Assembly: GCF_949987535.1 (NCBI RefSeq)
Contig: NC_080071.1
Location: 20,297,032 to 20,361,031 of the forward strand
Direction: 5' to 3'
Source of the DNA: Balaenoptera acutorostrata
Lineage: Eukaryota > Chordata > Mammalia > Artiodactyla > Balaenopteridae
DNA: 64,000 nucleotides
The translations under genes were made by a program, and so were the position numbers. Positions 25,460-36,186 of this stretch are shown one piece after another. Each line of letters begins with the position of its first letter. Within the stretch, counting starts at the first letter, position 1. Below the pieces are notes generated by a model, which did no database searches, was not told the DNA's origin, and saw only the letters and a program-made list of their open reading frames with translations.

Positions 25460-26363
25460 TTAAAGAAGTTTCTTTAGCATTTGTTGTAATGCTAGTGTGG
25501 TGGTGTTGAATTCTCTTAGCTTTTGCTTGTCTGAAAAGCTTTTGACTCCTCCATCAAATCTGAATGAGATCCTTGCTGGGCAGAGTAATTTTTGTTGTAG
25601 GTTTTTCTCTTTCATCACTTAAATATATCCCGCCACTCCCTCCTGGCCTGCAGAGTTTCTGCTGAAAAATCAGCTGATAATCTTATGGGGATTCCTTTAT
25701 ATGTTATTTTTTGTTTTTCCCTTGCTGCTTTTAATATTTTTTCTTTGAATTTAATTTTAATAGTTTGATTAATATGTGTCTTGGTGTATTTTTCCTAGGG
25801 TTTATCCTGTATAGGACTCTCTGTGCTTCCTGGACTTGGGTGACTATTTCCTTTCCCATGTTAGGGAAGTTTTCAACTATAATCTCTTCACATATTTTCT
25901 CAGACCCTTTCTTTTTCTCTTCTTCTTCTGGGACCCCTATAATTCGAATGTTGGTGCAGTTAGTGTTGTCCCAGAGGTCTCTGAGATTGTCTTCAATTTT
26001 TTTCATTCTTTTTTCTCTATTCTGCTCCTCAGCAGTTATTTCCCCCATTTTGTCTTCCAGGTCACTTATTCCTTCTTCTGCCTCAATTATTCTATTATTC
26101 ATTCCTTCTAGTGTATTTTTCATTTCAGTTACTGTGTTGTTCATCTCTGTTTGTTTGTTCTTTAGTTCTTCTAGATCTTTGTTAAACATTTCTTGTATTT
26201 TTTCAGTCCGTGCGTCCATTCTGTTTCCAAGATTCTGGATCATCTTTACTATCATTACTCTGAATTCTTTTTCAGGTAGATTGTCTATTTCCTCTTCATT
26301 TATTTGGTCTTGTAGGTTTTTACCTTGTTCCTCCATCTGCGACATATATTTTTGCCATCTCAT
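25460..26363 (-). pseudogene. L1 ORF1 relic, antisense
   Basis: From its ATG at 26361-26363 (MRWQKYMSQMEEQ) the frame stays open down to 25731, covering the coiled coil (EMKNTLEGMNNRIIEAEEG) and much of the RNA-recognition region (IIGVPEEEEKKKG, VQEAQRVLYRINPRKN). It is the best preserved ORF1 in the window. The C-terminal part between 25730 and the stop at 25460-25462 is frameshifted. Confidence 0.9.
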
Positions 26364-26739
26364 TTTTTTTTTTCTTTTATGAGTGGGATAGTGTTCCTGT
26401 CTTACTGGCTGTTTGGCCTGAGGCTTCCAACACTGGGGTTTGTACGCTATTGTGTAGAGCTGGGTCTTGGTGCTGAGATGAGGAACTCCGTGAGACCTCA
26501 CTCTGATGGATATTCCCTGGGGTCTGAGTTTCTCTGTTAGTCCAGTGGTTCAGACTTGGAGCTCCCACCACAGAAGCTTCCACCTGACCCTGGACTCGTG
26601 AACTAAGATCCTGCAAGCCACCGGTTCACTTTGGGGTTCCTCCTGTCTCCTTGGGCATCAGAGTCCCCCACCAGTGGCCGGCAGGCACCCTAGTTGTCAA
26701 TAATAACTTCTTAAAGAGCTAAGAAAACTTTTTAAAGAT

Positions 26740-27383
26740 CAAAAGATATTAGTGGATGAAGTGAGGATTTCCTTTGGGGAATTTGGAAAGCTACTCAAAA
26801 TCAACTCATTTTTGAAAAACTGAGAGGTAAGCATTTTGGGGGCATTCACCAACTGGGGGAGGGGGGAAGAGCAAAACTTTGATAAGATAATGGAGGAAAC
26901 ATGGATTTTGAAGGCCTGTACCAGTGGAAGCCTGCTTTGGTCCTGCGGGCACTTGACTAGAAGCAGCTATAGATTCTTAGGGCTGGAGGAACAGAGAATG
27001 GAGCCTAGTATTCACCAAGAGTGGAGATCTGAGTGAAACATCCTCTGTTAAGGGCTGGGATCCTGGATAATTTGAGTGACTCAAAAATCTTCAAGCCTCA
27101 GTCCTGGGCTTTGAATGCTTTCAGGTATATGGTAGAAGGATGCAGCAAGTTTTCTAGAAGTGAATAATATCACTTAGGCATCAAATTATTTCTATCAGCA
27201 TTTTAAATTCAATATCTAGTAAATATCCAGCTGAGGGAGGAAGAGCAGTGCTTTGGAAAGATCATAGAGAAAACATGGGTTTTGAAGGGCTACAGCAGTG
27301 GGACACTGCTTGAGCAAGGACTGGCAAAATCAAAAGGCATTTGAAATTCTGCAAAAATCATCAGAAGCAGACTGTGAGTTACT
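26740..27383. other. Stretch with a diverged internal duplication
   Basis: About 26843-26945 and 27230-27330 resemble each other ('ggaggaaacatggattttga' against 'agagaaaacatgggttttga', with matching flanks). It may be part of an old L1 5' region, as it leads into L1-like sequence at 27384. No coding support. Confidence 0.45.
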
Positions 27384-29660
27384 ATGTTTATAAGGATAAA
27401 AGCTGAGCTTAAAATTTTAAGCCCTTTGAATTTATCTATGAACATCTATGAGCTATTAACATCGACATTTCAGATTTCGAAAAAGGAGCAAATAGAAATC
27501 CTAGAACTGAAAACCAGAATAACCCAACAAGAATTCAGTGGTGGATGTACTTGCAGATTTGTAATAGCCAAAAAAAATTGATAACCCAGAAGATAGGTCA
27601 GAAGAAACTATCCAGAATAAAATACAGAATATAAAATAGAAGGGATATATATGCAAGAAGGCAACAATAGAAACAGAAAAAGCATTTAATAATAATAATA
27701 TATTTATATGTACCTATATGTGCATATACATACACATACATACATACTACATTTCTAGCAAACTAGGAATAGTGGAGAACTTCCTTAATCTGAAAGCTTT
27801 CTCTATGAGATCAGGAACAAGACAAAGGATGGCCCTTATCAACACTTCTATTCAACAGTGTATTAGAGATCCTAGCCAGTGCAGTAAGGCAAGAAAAATA
27901 AACACAAGGTATAAGCAATGAAAAAGAAGCAGCAAAATTGTCATCTGTAAATAATACTATTTTATACATAGACAACCTAACATAGCATAAAGATAATTTA
28001 TTGGAATTAATAACACTTAATATATTAATATTAGAATACTATTGTTATTTATAGTTAATATAAGTTATACTGTTATGTTCTAGCAATAAATATTAGATAT
28101 AATATTTTTAAAGATACCATTTTCAATAGCATCAAAAACACCAAGTACCTAGAAATAAATCTAGTAAAATATATATAGGATCTCTGCAAAGAAACTATAA
28201 AACTTTATAAAAGAAATTAAAATTAAAGAAGACCTAAGTAATTTAAAACATACACCATGTTCCTTATTTTGTAAAGATCTCCATTAATGCCAAATTTATC
28301 TATATATTCACTCCAATCTTAAACAACCCTCAACAGGATATTTTTTCGACTATGGCAAACTTTAAAAATGTATATGGCAGTGCAAAGGTCCAAGAATTAC
28401 TAAGACATTTATGAAGAAGAAGAACAAGGTAGGAAGGATTACTCTATCATGAATCAACACTTATTTATAAAGCAATAGTAACTAAGGCAGCATATTATTG
28501 GCCCATGCATTTCACACAGACAGATGAAACAGAATAGAGTGTACAGCAACAGATCCATACATTTACAGACACTTGGCTTAGGACACAGATGGAACTGAAA
28601 ACAGTGGAAAAGAACAGACCTTATAATAAAAGGTGTTGGAATAACTGAATATCCTTATGGTAAAAAATAAAATTGAGCCTTTAATTCATGCTATTAAAAA
28701 AAATCCAGGTGGATCATAGACCTAAGTATCAGAGGTAAAATATTAAAAGCTTTAGAAGGTTAAAAGGAAAATATATTGTATTTATGACTTTAGTAGGAAA
28801 GGATTTCTTACACAAAATACAAACACACTAACCATAAAAGGAAAGACTGATAAATTCATTATTTAAAAACTTAAAACTTTTATAAATAATGGAAAGGTAC
28901 TTCTAAGAGAGTAAAAATGATACCTACAGAGTGGGAAAACATACCTGAAACTCATCTAACCCACAGTGAACTTATATCCAATATATTTAATGAACAAGTA
29001 CAAATTGATAAGAAAAAGAAAGACAACCCAATAGAAAAAAAAAAAGGACAAATAATCTGAACAGGCAATTTCACAAAGAAGAAATTCAATAGCCAATAAA
29101 CGTGTTAAAAGGCCCTCAGCCTCATTAGAAATCAAAGAACTGCAAATGAAAACTACCACAAAATACCACTTCACATCCACCAGATTGGCTAAAATAAAAA
29201 CATATGAGAATACAAGCATTAGCAAGGATGTGGAACAATGGAAACTTGTATACACAGTTGGTGTAACTAACATAGTTGGTGTAACACAACCCCTTTGGGG
29301 AAAAGTACGGTTATATCTTGCCAAGTTGTAAATACACATACTCTATGACCCAGCAATCCACTCTTAGTTGTAGATCCTACAGAATTGTGGTACCAGGGAA
29401 CATTTGTGAAAATGTTCATAACAACATTGTTCCTAAAAACTCTAGTGGATAACCCAAATGTTCATCAATAGCAAAACAGATAAATAAATTGTGATATACT
29501 ACAGTCACACACAATACAATAATATACTATTTGATTCCATTCACAAAAGTTCAAACACAGGCAAAACTAACTTGTATTGCTCTGGGATGCATATCGAATA
29601 ATAAAACCATGGAAATGATTATGGTAAAAATTTGGTTATATAATTCTGAAGATGAGGGGT
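27384..29660 (+). mobile_element. Old sense L1 (L1M-type), degraded
   Basis: ORF1- and ORF2-like DNA with dense stops. The 27800-27990 part ('gatcaggaacaagacaaagg', 'attagagatcctagccag') corresponds to the reverse transcriptase segment. 28120-28190 ('atagcatcaaaaacaccaag') follows, and 29090-29500 ('aactgcaaatgaaaactacc', 'gacccagcaatccactctta') is the 3' part of ORF2. An AAT/ATAC-rich patch lies at 27688-27755. Clearly much older than the other long L1s in the window. Confidence 0.8.
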
Positions 29661-30024
29661 TGCAGCTACAGCAAATAGAGCCTGAGCGGGAAACTGTGGG
29701 AAGAGACTGAAAGAAAGGAGCTGAGGGAAGAACATGGGTGGGGACTGGGGTGAGGTTGAAGTCTCGGGGAGGAGGGGGCAAAGAAGGATTACATGCCAGG
29801 GGGTGGACCTGAGGGGACGTGTGAGATGCAGGTATGGAGGTTGAGGTGAGTCACTGGAGAAAGGGAGCTGAGGCCTGGCAGCAGCTGAGGAGGGGATGAG
29901 CTCGTGGCACCTAAACAAGCTGGAGAAGAAAGGAGGCTGGCAGCTGGGAAGAACTGGGCACAGGGCATGCTCTGCCAGGCAGTTCAGGCTGTCATTATAT
30001 ATTAGCATTCAGTACATTATCTCT
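29661..30024. other. Purine-rich stretch, not recognised
   Basis: GA-rich plus strand (for example 29755-29790) without a recognisable repeat, exon or signal. Overlapping minus-strand frames of 76 and 129 codons have no support. Confidence 0.45.
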
Positions 30025-31068
30025 AGCCTGGCCAACAGCAAAAGCCTCCAAATGGGTCTGCCAGCTTCTTCCCTTGCCCCTTTAATCTATTCTCAAAACA
30101 ATAGTCAGAGGGATTCTGTTCAACTGTTTAAGTCAGATCATGTCATTCCTTGCTCACTCCAACCACACTATTCTAATTTCTGTTCCCAAATGCAATAGGC
30201 AGGACCTTTGCACTTGCTGTTCCTTTGCCTAAATTTACCTGTTACCTTTCCTCTAGATACATAGCTTGCTCTCTCATCTTGAAATAGGGAAGAACCTTTG
30301 TATTCTATTACAAGTTAATCACTAAAGGGATGTTGCCTATTAGCTTAAATTGTACATAATGGCCCATCTCTGGGAACCCTGCCTCCCAGCTAACAAGCAT
30401 TAAGCTAAAATACCTTTGCTTAGCTCACACAAAACATCCTGACCAGACCCACCAGTGAACGACTACAGGGAGGAAGAAATTAACACATCCCCTCCGGAGG
30501 CTGATGGGAATGAGGAAGTGTTTGACTTTACTCCCTCCCCTTTTAGTATAAAAGGAGCCTGAATTCTAACTCAGGCAAGATGGTTCTTTGGGACACTAGT
30601 GCACTATCTCCTTGGTCTGCTGGCTTTCTGAATAAAGTCACTATTCCTTGCCCCAACAAATGGTCTCTCGATTTACTGGTCTGTCGTGCGGATTGGTAAA
30701 AACCTCTTGGACTCGGTAAAAATCTCTTTCAAGTTTTTACTCAATTGTCACCTTCTCCTTAAGGCTTCCAGAGATAGTCTATCTAAATTTTTAACTACTT
30801 CTCATCCTGCCTTTTTATCCTTTTCTTTCCTTAGTATTTTTCTCACTAGTACCTATCACTCTCTTGCACTATATATTTCACTTATTTATCTTGTTAGTCA
30901 TCCTAACTTCCATTAGAATAAAAGCACCATAAGGGGTGGGATTTAGGGGTCTTTTTCATGTTTGACTCCCAAGTACTTAGAAAAATGTCAGTATATACTC
31001 AGCACTCACTAAATATTTATTGAATGAATGAATGAACATAAGAATGAATGAATGAACCCATCCATCCA
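30025..31068 (+). repeat. Ancient L2 copy, split by an LTR
   Basis: Left part 30025-30279 ('ggcaggacctttgcacttgc') and right part 30732-31068 ('caattgtcaccttctcctta', then the TGAA-type repeat typical of an L2 3' end) are consecutive pieces of one sense L2. The LTR sits exactly between them. Confidence 0.8.
30280..30731 (+). mobile_element. Solo LTR, gammaretrovirus-like (ERV1 class)
   Basis: A 452-bp insert with TG...CA ends (TGAAATAGGG at the left, CTCTTTCA at the right) interrupts an L2. It has a TATA box (tataaaag, 30547-30554) and an AATAAA signal (30631-30636) 84 bp apart, in the order promoter then polyadenylation expected for U3-R. No internal retroviral genes flank it, so it is a solo LTR left by recombination. 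The family is not identified; flanking 4-bp sequences do not match perfectly. Confidence 0.65.
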
Positions 31069-31850
31069 ATAATGAAAGCTAGAAACCTGGGTACCTTTGG
31101 CTCTTTCTTCTCCCTCACCCAGTTCTGTCTCTTTAACTTTCTAAATATCCCTCTACCCCTTCCTCTCCATCTCTATCACTATCAGTCCAGTTCAGACCAC
31201 TGTTATCTTTCACCCAGACTATGGCAATAGATGTCTAACTTCTCTCCCTTCCTCTAGCCCTGTCCCCATAAAATCCATCTTCCCCTGCAATCAGACTGAT
31301 CTTCTTAAAATATGTCGGTTTACTACTAAAACCCTTCGATGGCTCTTCATCACACACACTGACTAAAACTCCAGCTCCTTGACGTGGCATGCAAGGTCCT
31401 GCAAGGTCTAGCTCACACCTTCCCCTCTCGCCTCCCCTCATTACTCCCTGACCCACAATGTATGAAGAGGAAACATCAAACTGCTTTTGTTCCCTGACAC
31501 GTTGTTTCTGATCTGTGGGAGACTGGCTCATACATCCCACGTCTGGAATGTTTTCCCGCTTCTCATTTGACCAAGCTGACAAATACCATCCTTTAGGATT
31601 TAATTCAAATCGTTGCCTCTCCCAGTGCTCACTACTGCTGCCTCTATGTACCCTCCTCTGTGCTCCCATAATTTTCACACACATCTCTCCTGTGGCACTT
31701 ACCATACTCCATAATAACTATATGTCTCTTCTACTAGAATCTGAGATCCTTGAGGGCATCTTATTCATCTCTGTATGCCTAGTGCCTATCGCAGTGCCTG
31801 GCACGAGACAGGTGCTCAAAAAATCTTTGGTGACTGAGTAAAAGAATGAG
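31069..31850 (+). repeat. Second ancient L2 copy, in tandem
   Basis: Another sense L2 starting straight after the first. 'aacccttcgatggctcttca', 'aaggtcctgcaaggtctagc' and the terminal 'agtgcctggcacgagacagg' plus 'gctcaaaaaatctttggtga' are ordered L2 3' landmarks. The 156-codon minus-strand frame at 31235-31705 is its antisense shadow. Confidence 0.85.
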
Positions 31851-33974
31851 TTATGCTATATATAAAGAAAAATAATTTTTATAATAATCACTAAATAAAT
31901 TAGAAACATGCAACTTGTGTCACTTTCAAATACTCAGGCATTGAACATATGTCTTTTACAAATTCCATCTTTTGTGACAGCAAAAAAAACAGGCACAGAG
32001 CCCAGAAGAATCACATTTAACATGTCTCTTATGGTTCTTTCATGCCACGAAATTTGATTCTCTTTATTATAAATGCCTCAGGCACCAAGAGATCATTTTT
32101 CTCATTTTTTGTTCAACTTTATCCCTTCACTAGTCTGCCTCTCTCACCCACAATAAAGAACTTCCAGCAAGCAACCATAATCAAATGTAATATTCATTAT
32201 AATGAGACAATATAGGAGAAATTCAATACACCTTATTTTAGACATTTATAAAATGGGTATTTTCTCAGGTAGTCTACAGTGAAAATACTCTAATGGGAAT
32301 TCACTGGGTTAGAATCGGCCTGGTAACAAGTGTTAAGTGGTCATTGTATTCAGAGCACTAATGCTTCACTAGGTAGAAATGTACATAAATACCACATATA
32401 TCAATAATTAATATATTTAATTTCTCTATTATCACCCAGAGAGTTCTGTGAAAATACATGGCACATCACAAAGATGACCTCATCTGTCCATTTCTAACCT
32501 TTCAATCCTAAACTTGAAATTCTTTGATAAAAGATTTCCTGGGTTATCTGGAGCTAAGAGCAAGGAATCAGGACTAGAGTTTTTCTACCCAATTATCCTC
32601 TCATTCACTGCCTAAGTTTTCCCCAGTCAAACAAAGCCAAGGTGAAAGGGCAAACTACAAAAAGCAAATCTGCCCTCTGAGTTTCTAGTTGGAGAAAAGT
32701 ATATATAGAAACCAGAATGAGCTCTGGTGTGATGAAAACTATGGGGATGGCCTCAAACAGACTTAGATGAGTTAACACCATGAATTTATTTTAAAATGCA
32801 AACTTTCTTAAACCATGAGGAACATCAAAGCCATATGTGAACAATTTGAAATACAAGTAGATTATCAGAGAACATAAATGAGTACACAAGATTCTTCCTA
32901 TAGCACTTTTTAAAAAAAGAAATAAATTTCATACAAATACAACTTATTCAATGGTATATGAAGACAATACTGGTGTTTACTGAGTATCTATTATGGATTA
33001 TAACTGGTGTTAGGTATTATGATACAAAGATGAATAAAAACAGACCCTTCTCTTCATATGTTTAGAGTCTGGCAATAGACATATAAACAAACACTTACCT
33101 CAGAGTAATAAATGTAATATGGGAGGTAAGCACCGTGAGAACAATGTGGGGAGGGGCAAAAGAGCACATTTACCTATTGCGTTATATGTAAAAATCAGAT
33201 CTCTAGAGAAAGTCACACTGTGAATATGTTATATATAACGTAAAAGGAGCCAATACACCTTATACTTCTCTACAGACCAGGTTATGCCATATGAAAGTGC
33301 TGATATTTAGCCATTTCTGATACACAGAAACAGTAATTTGACATGTTTTAACCTATGAGTTTCAAAGAAAAGTTTCACTTATTTATTCCACATATATTAG
33401 GTCATCATGCAGCAAGTGCAGGTAGAAGAGGAACGGAGAGGAGGAAGAGTAGCCGCACCAACGGGGACTAAGGGAAGCTAAGGACTATGGCTACCATTTA
33501 ACCAAATCGTTTTGGCCCTGAAATTTCCCCTAAAGAGTGCCATAGACTCAGCCCTCCAAGAGCTGTGCAGCTCAAAGGTCCTTGTTTGTTCTTATAGAAA
33601 ACAGGCCATAGAGACCCTCTGTAAGAATGCCTGAAGCAGAGGTAGAGTCTTAGGGAGGCAGGGACCCCCAAATCCCATGCTGGTAACTCACAGCCATAGT
33701 CTGCTAATTGTCCCTCTTATTTATTCTCCACTTCTTTCATAGTAATGACCTCTTAATTTTGGCTGGATATCAACTACCTAAAATAGACTACACTGTTCAG
33801 CATGCTGCCAGGTATGGCAGGTATGAGAAAGTGCTAGTTCATGGGAGGCTAAGTGGACCAGATTGTGCAATTTCTGGAAAATAAACTTGAAGGGCAGTCA
33901 TGAAGCATTCTCATTCCCTTCTTCCGGCTGACTGGGGAAGTCCCTCCTTCCCCAGTTCCTATAGTTTTGTCTTT
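31851..33974. other. Intronic stretch without recognised feature
   Basis: AT-rich, only short frames. A weak pattern near 32995-33150 ('ggtgttaggtattatgatac', 'gaataaaaacagacccttct') resembles ancient mammalian repeats. No exon found. Confidence 0.45.
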
Positions 33975-34322
33975 GCAAGAAGACCCCACGAATGAAATCA
34001 TATAGTATGTAGCCTTTTGTGTCTAGTATTTTTCACTTAGGATAATACCTTTAAGATTTGTCCGTGTTGTTGTACGTGCCAGTAGTTTGTTACCTTTTTT
34101 GCTAAGTAATAATCCATTGTATGGAAGTATCATAGTTTGCTCATTCTTTCCCCGGTTGAGGGCATTTGGGTTTCTTCCAGTTTTAGCAATTACAAATAAA
34201 GTTGCTATACATGTTCACTTACAGGTTTTTGTGTGAACATAAGTTTTCATTTTAATGAGCAAACATCTAGAATTGGATTGTTGCTTCATGTGGTATGTGT
34301 ATGTTTATTAATATAAGAAATT
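33975..34322 (-). mobile_element. Old L1 fragment, antisense (left part)
   Basis: A reversed L1 3' region ('cccacgaatgaaatcatata', 'tttgtccgtgttgttgtacg', 'gtgtgaacataagttttcat') that breaks at aagaaatt (34315-34322) and resumes at 40883. The same join is unbroken at about 4680 in another old antisense L1, which confirms continuity. Confidence 0.85.
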
Positions 34323-35226
34323 CAGTTCTTGATGGGAGGAACCAAGATGGCGGAGTAGAAGGATGTGCTCTCACTCCCTCTTGTGAGAACACCAGAATCA
34401 CAACTAGCTGCTGGACAATCATCGACAGGAAGACACTGGAACTCACCAAAGAAGATACCCCACATCCAAAGACAAAGGAGAAGCCACAATGAGACGGTAG
34501 GAGGGGCGCAATCACAATAAAATCAAATCCCATAACTGGTGGGTGGGTGACTCACAGACTGGAGAACACTTATACCACAGAAGTCCACCCAGTGGAGTGA
34601 AGGTTCTGAGCCCCACATCAGGCTTCCCAACCTGGGGGTCCAGCAACGGGAGGAGGAATTCCTAGAGAATCAGACTTTGAAGCCTAGTGGGAATTGACTG
34701 CAGGACTTTGACAGGACTGTAGGAAAAAGAGACTCCACTCTTGGAGGGCACACACAAAGTAATGTGCGCATCGGGACCCAGGGGAAGGAGCAGTGACCCA
34801 AAGGGACACTGAACCAGACCTACCTGCCGGTGTTGGAGGATCTCCTGCAGAGGTGGGGGGGGGCTGTGGCTCACCATGGGGACAAGGACACTGGCAGCAG
34901 AAGCTCTGGGAAGTACTCCTTGGCGTGAGCCCTCCCAGAGTCTGTCATTAGCCCCACCAAAGAGTGCAGGTAGGCTCCAGTGTTGGGTTGCCTCAGGCCA
35001 AACAACCAAGAGGGAGGAAACCCAGCCCCACCCATCAACAGTCAAGTGGATTAAAGTTTTACTGAGCTCTGCCCACCACAGCAACAGTCAGCTCTACCCA
35101 CCACCAGTTCCTCCCATCAAGCCTCTTAGATAGACTCATCCACCAGAGGGCAGACAGCAGAAGCAAGAAGAACTACAGTCCTGCAGCCTGTGGAACAAAA
35201 ACCACATTCACAAAAAGACAGACAAG

Positions 35227-36128
35227 ATGAAAAGGCAGAGGGCTATGTACCAGATGAAGGAACAAGATAAAACCCCAGAAAAACAACTAAATGAAGTAGA
35301 GATAGGCAACCTTCCAGAAAAAGAATTCAGAATAATGAGAGTGAAGATGATCCAGGATCTTGAAAAAGAATGGAGGCAAAGATCAAGAAGATGCAAGAAA
35401 TGTTTAACAAAGACCTAGAAGAATTAAAGAACAAACAAGAGATGAACAATACAATAACTGAAATGAAAACAACACTAGAAGGAATCAATAGCAGAATAAC
35501 TGAGGCAGAAGAACGGATAAGTGACCTGGAAGACAGAATGGTGGAATTCACTGCTGTGGAACAGAATAAAGAAAAAAGACTGAAAAGAAATGAAGACAGC
35601 CTAAGAGACCTCTGGGACAACATTAAATGCAACAACATTCTCATTATAGGGGTCCCAGAAGGAGAAGACAGAGAGAGAAAGGACCCGAGAAAATATTTGT
35701 AGAGATTATAGTCGAAAACTTCCCTAACATGGGAAAGGAAATAGCCACCCAAGTCCAGGAAGCACAGCGAGTCCCATACAGGATAAACCCAAGGAGAAAC
35801 ACGCCGAGACACATAGCAATCAAATTAGAAAAATTAAAGACAAAGAAAAATTATTGAAAGCAGCAAGGGAAAAATGAAAAACAACATACAAGGGACCTCC
35901 CATAAGGTTAACAGCTGATTTCTCAGCAGAAACTCTACAAGCCAGAAGGGGTGGCATGATATACTTAAAGTGATGAAAGGGAAGAAACTACAACAAAGAT
36001 TACTCTACCCAGCAAGGATCTCATTCAGATTTGATGGAGACATCAAAAGCTTTACAGACAAGCAAAAGCTAAGAGAATTTGGCACCACCAAACCAGCTCT
36101 ACAACAAATGCTAATGGAACTTCTCTAA
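35227..36128 (+). pseudogene. L1 ORF1 relic
   Basis: Starts MKRQRAMYQMKEQ. The coiled coil continues in a second frame at 35370-35702 (MNNTITEMKTTLEGINSRI) after a frameshift near 35360. The RNA-binding part needs a third frame (35627-35857, VQEAQRVPYRINPRRN). The terminal codons before the stop at 36126-36128 match the other copies. At least three frame breaks. Confidence 0.9.
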
Positions 36129-36186
36129 GTGGGAAACACAAGAGAAGAAAAGGACCTACAAAAACAACCCCAAAACAATTAAGAAA

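Larger units (their letters stand above)
21365..26697 (-). mobile_element. Nearly full-length L1, antisense, broken
   Basis: A long L1 in reverse: poly(T) at 21367-21376, reversed 3' UTR, ORF2 (21601-25401), ORF1 (25460-26363) and part of the 5' UTR ending at about 26697. It directly abuts the L1 fragment at 20540-21364. A sequence of about 40 bp beginning ataataact is present on both outer sides of the pair (20494-20540 and 26700-26740), so both L1 bodies probably came in together. The 5' UTR is truncated. Confidence 0.9.

Noticed and set aside
31235..31705. 156-codon minus-strand frame
   Set aside because: It is the antisense strand of an L2 repeat with no protein family resemblance.
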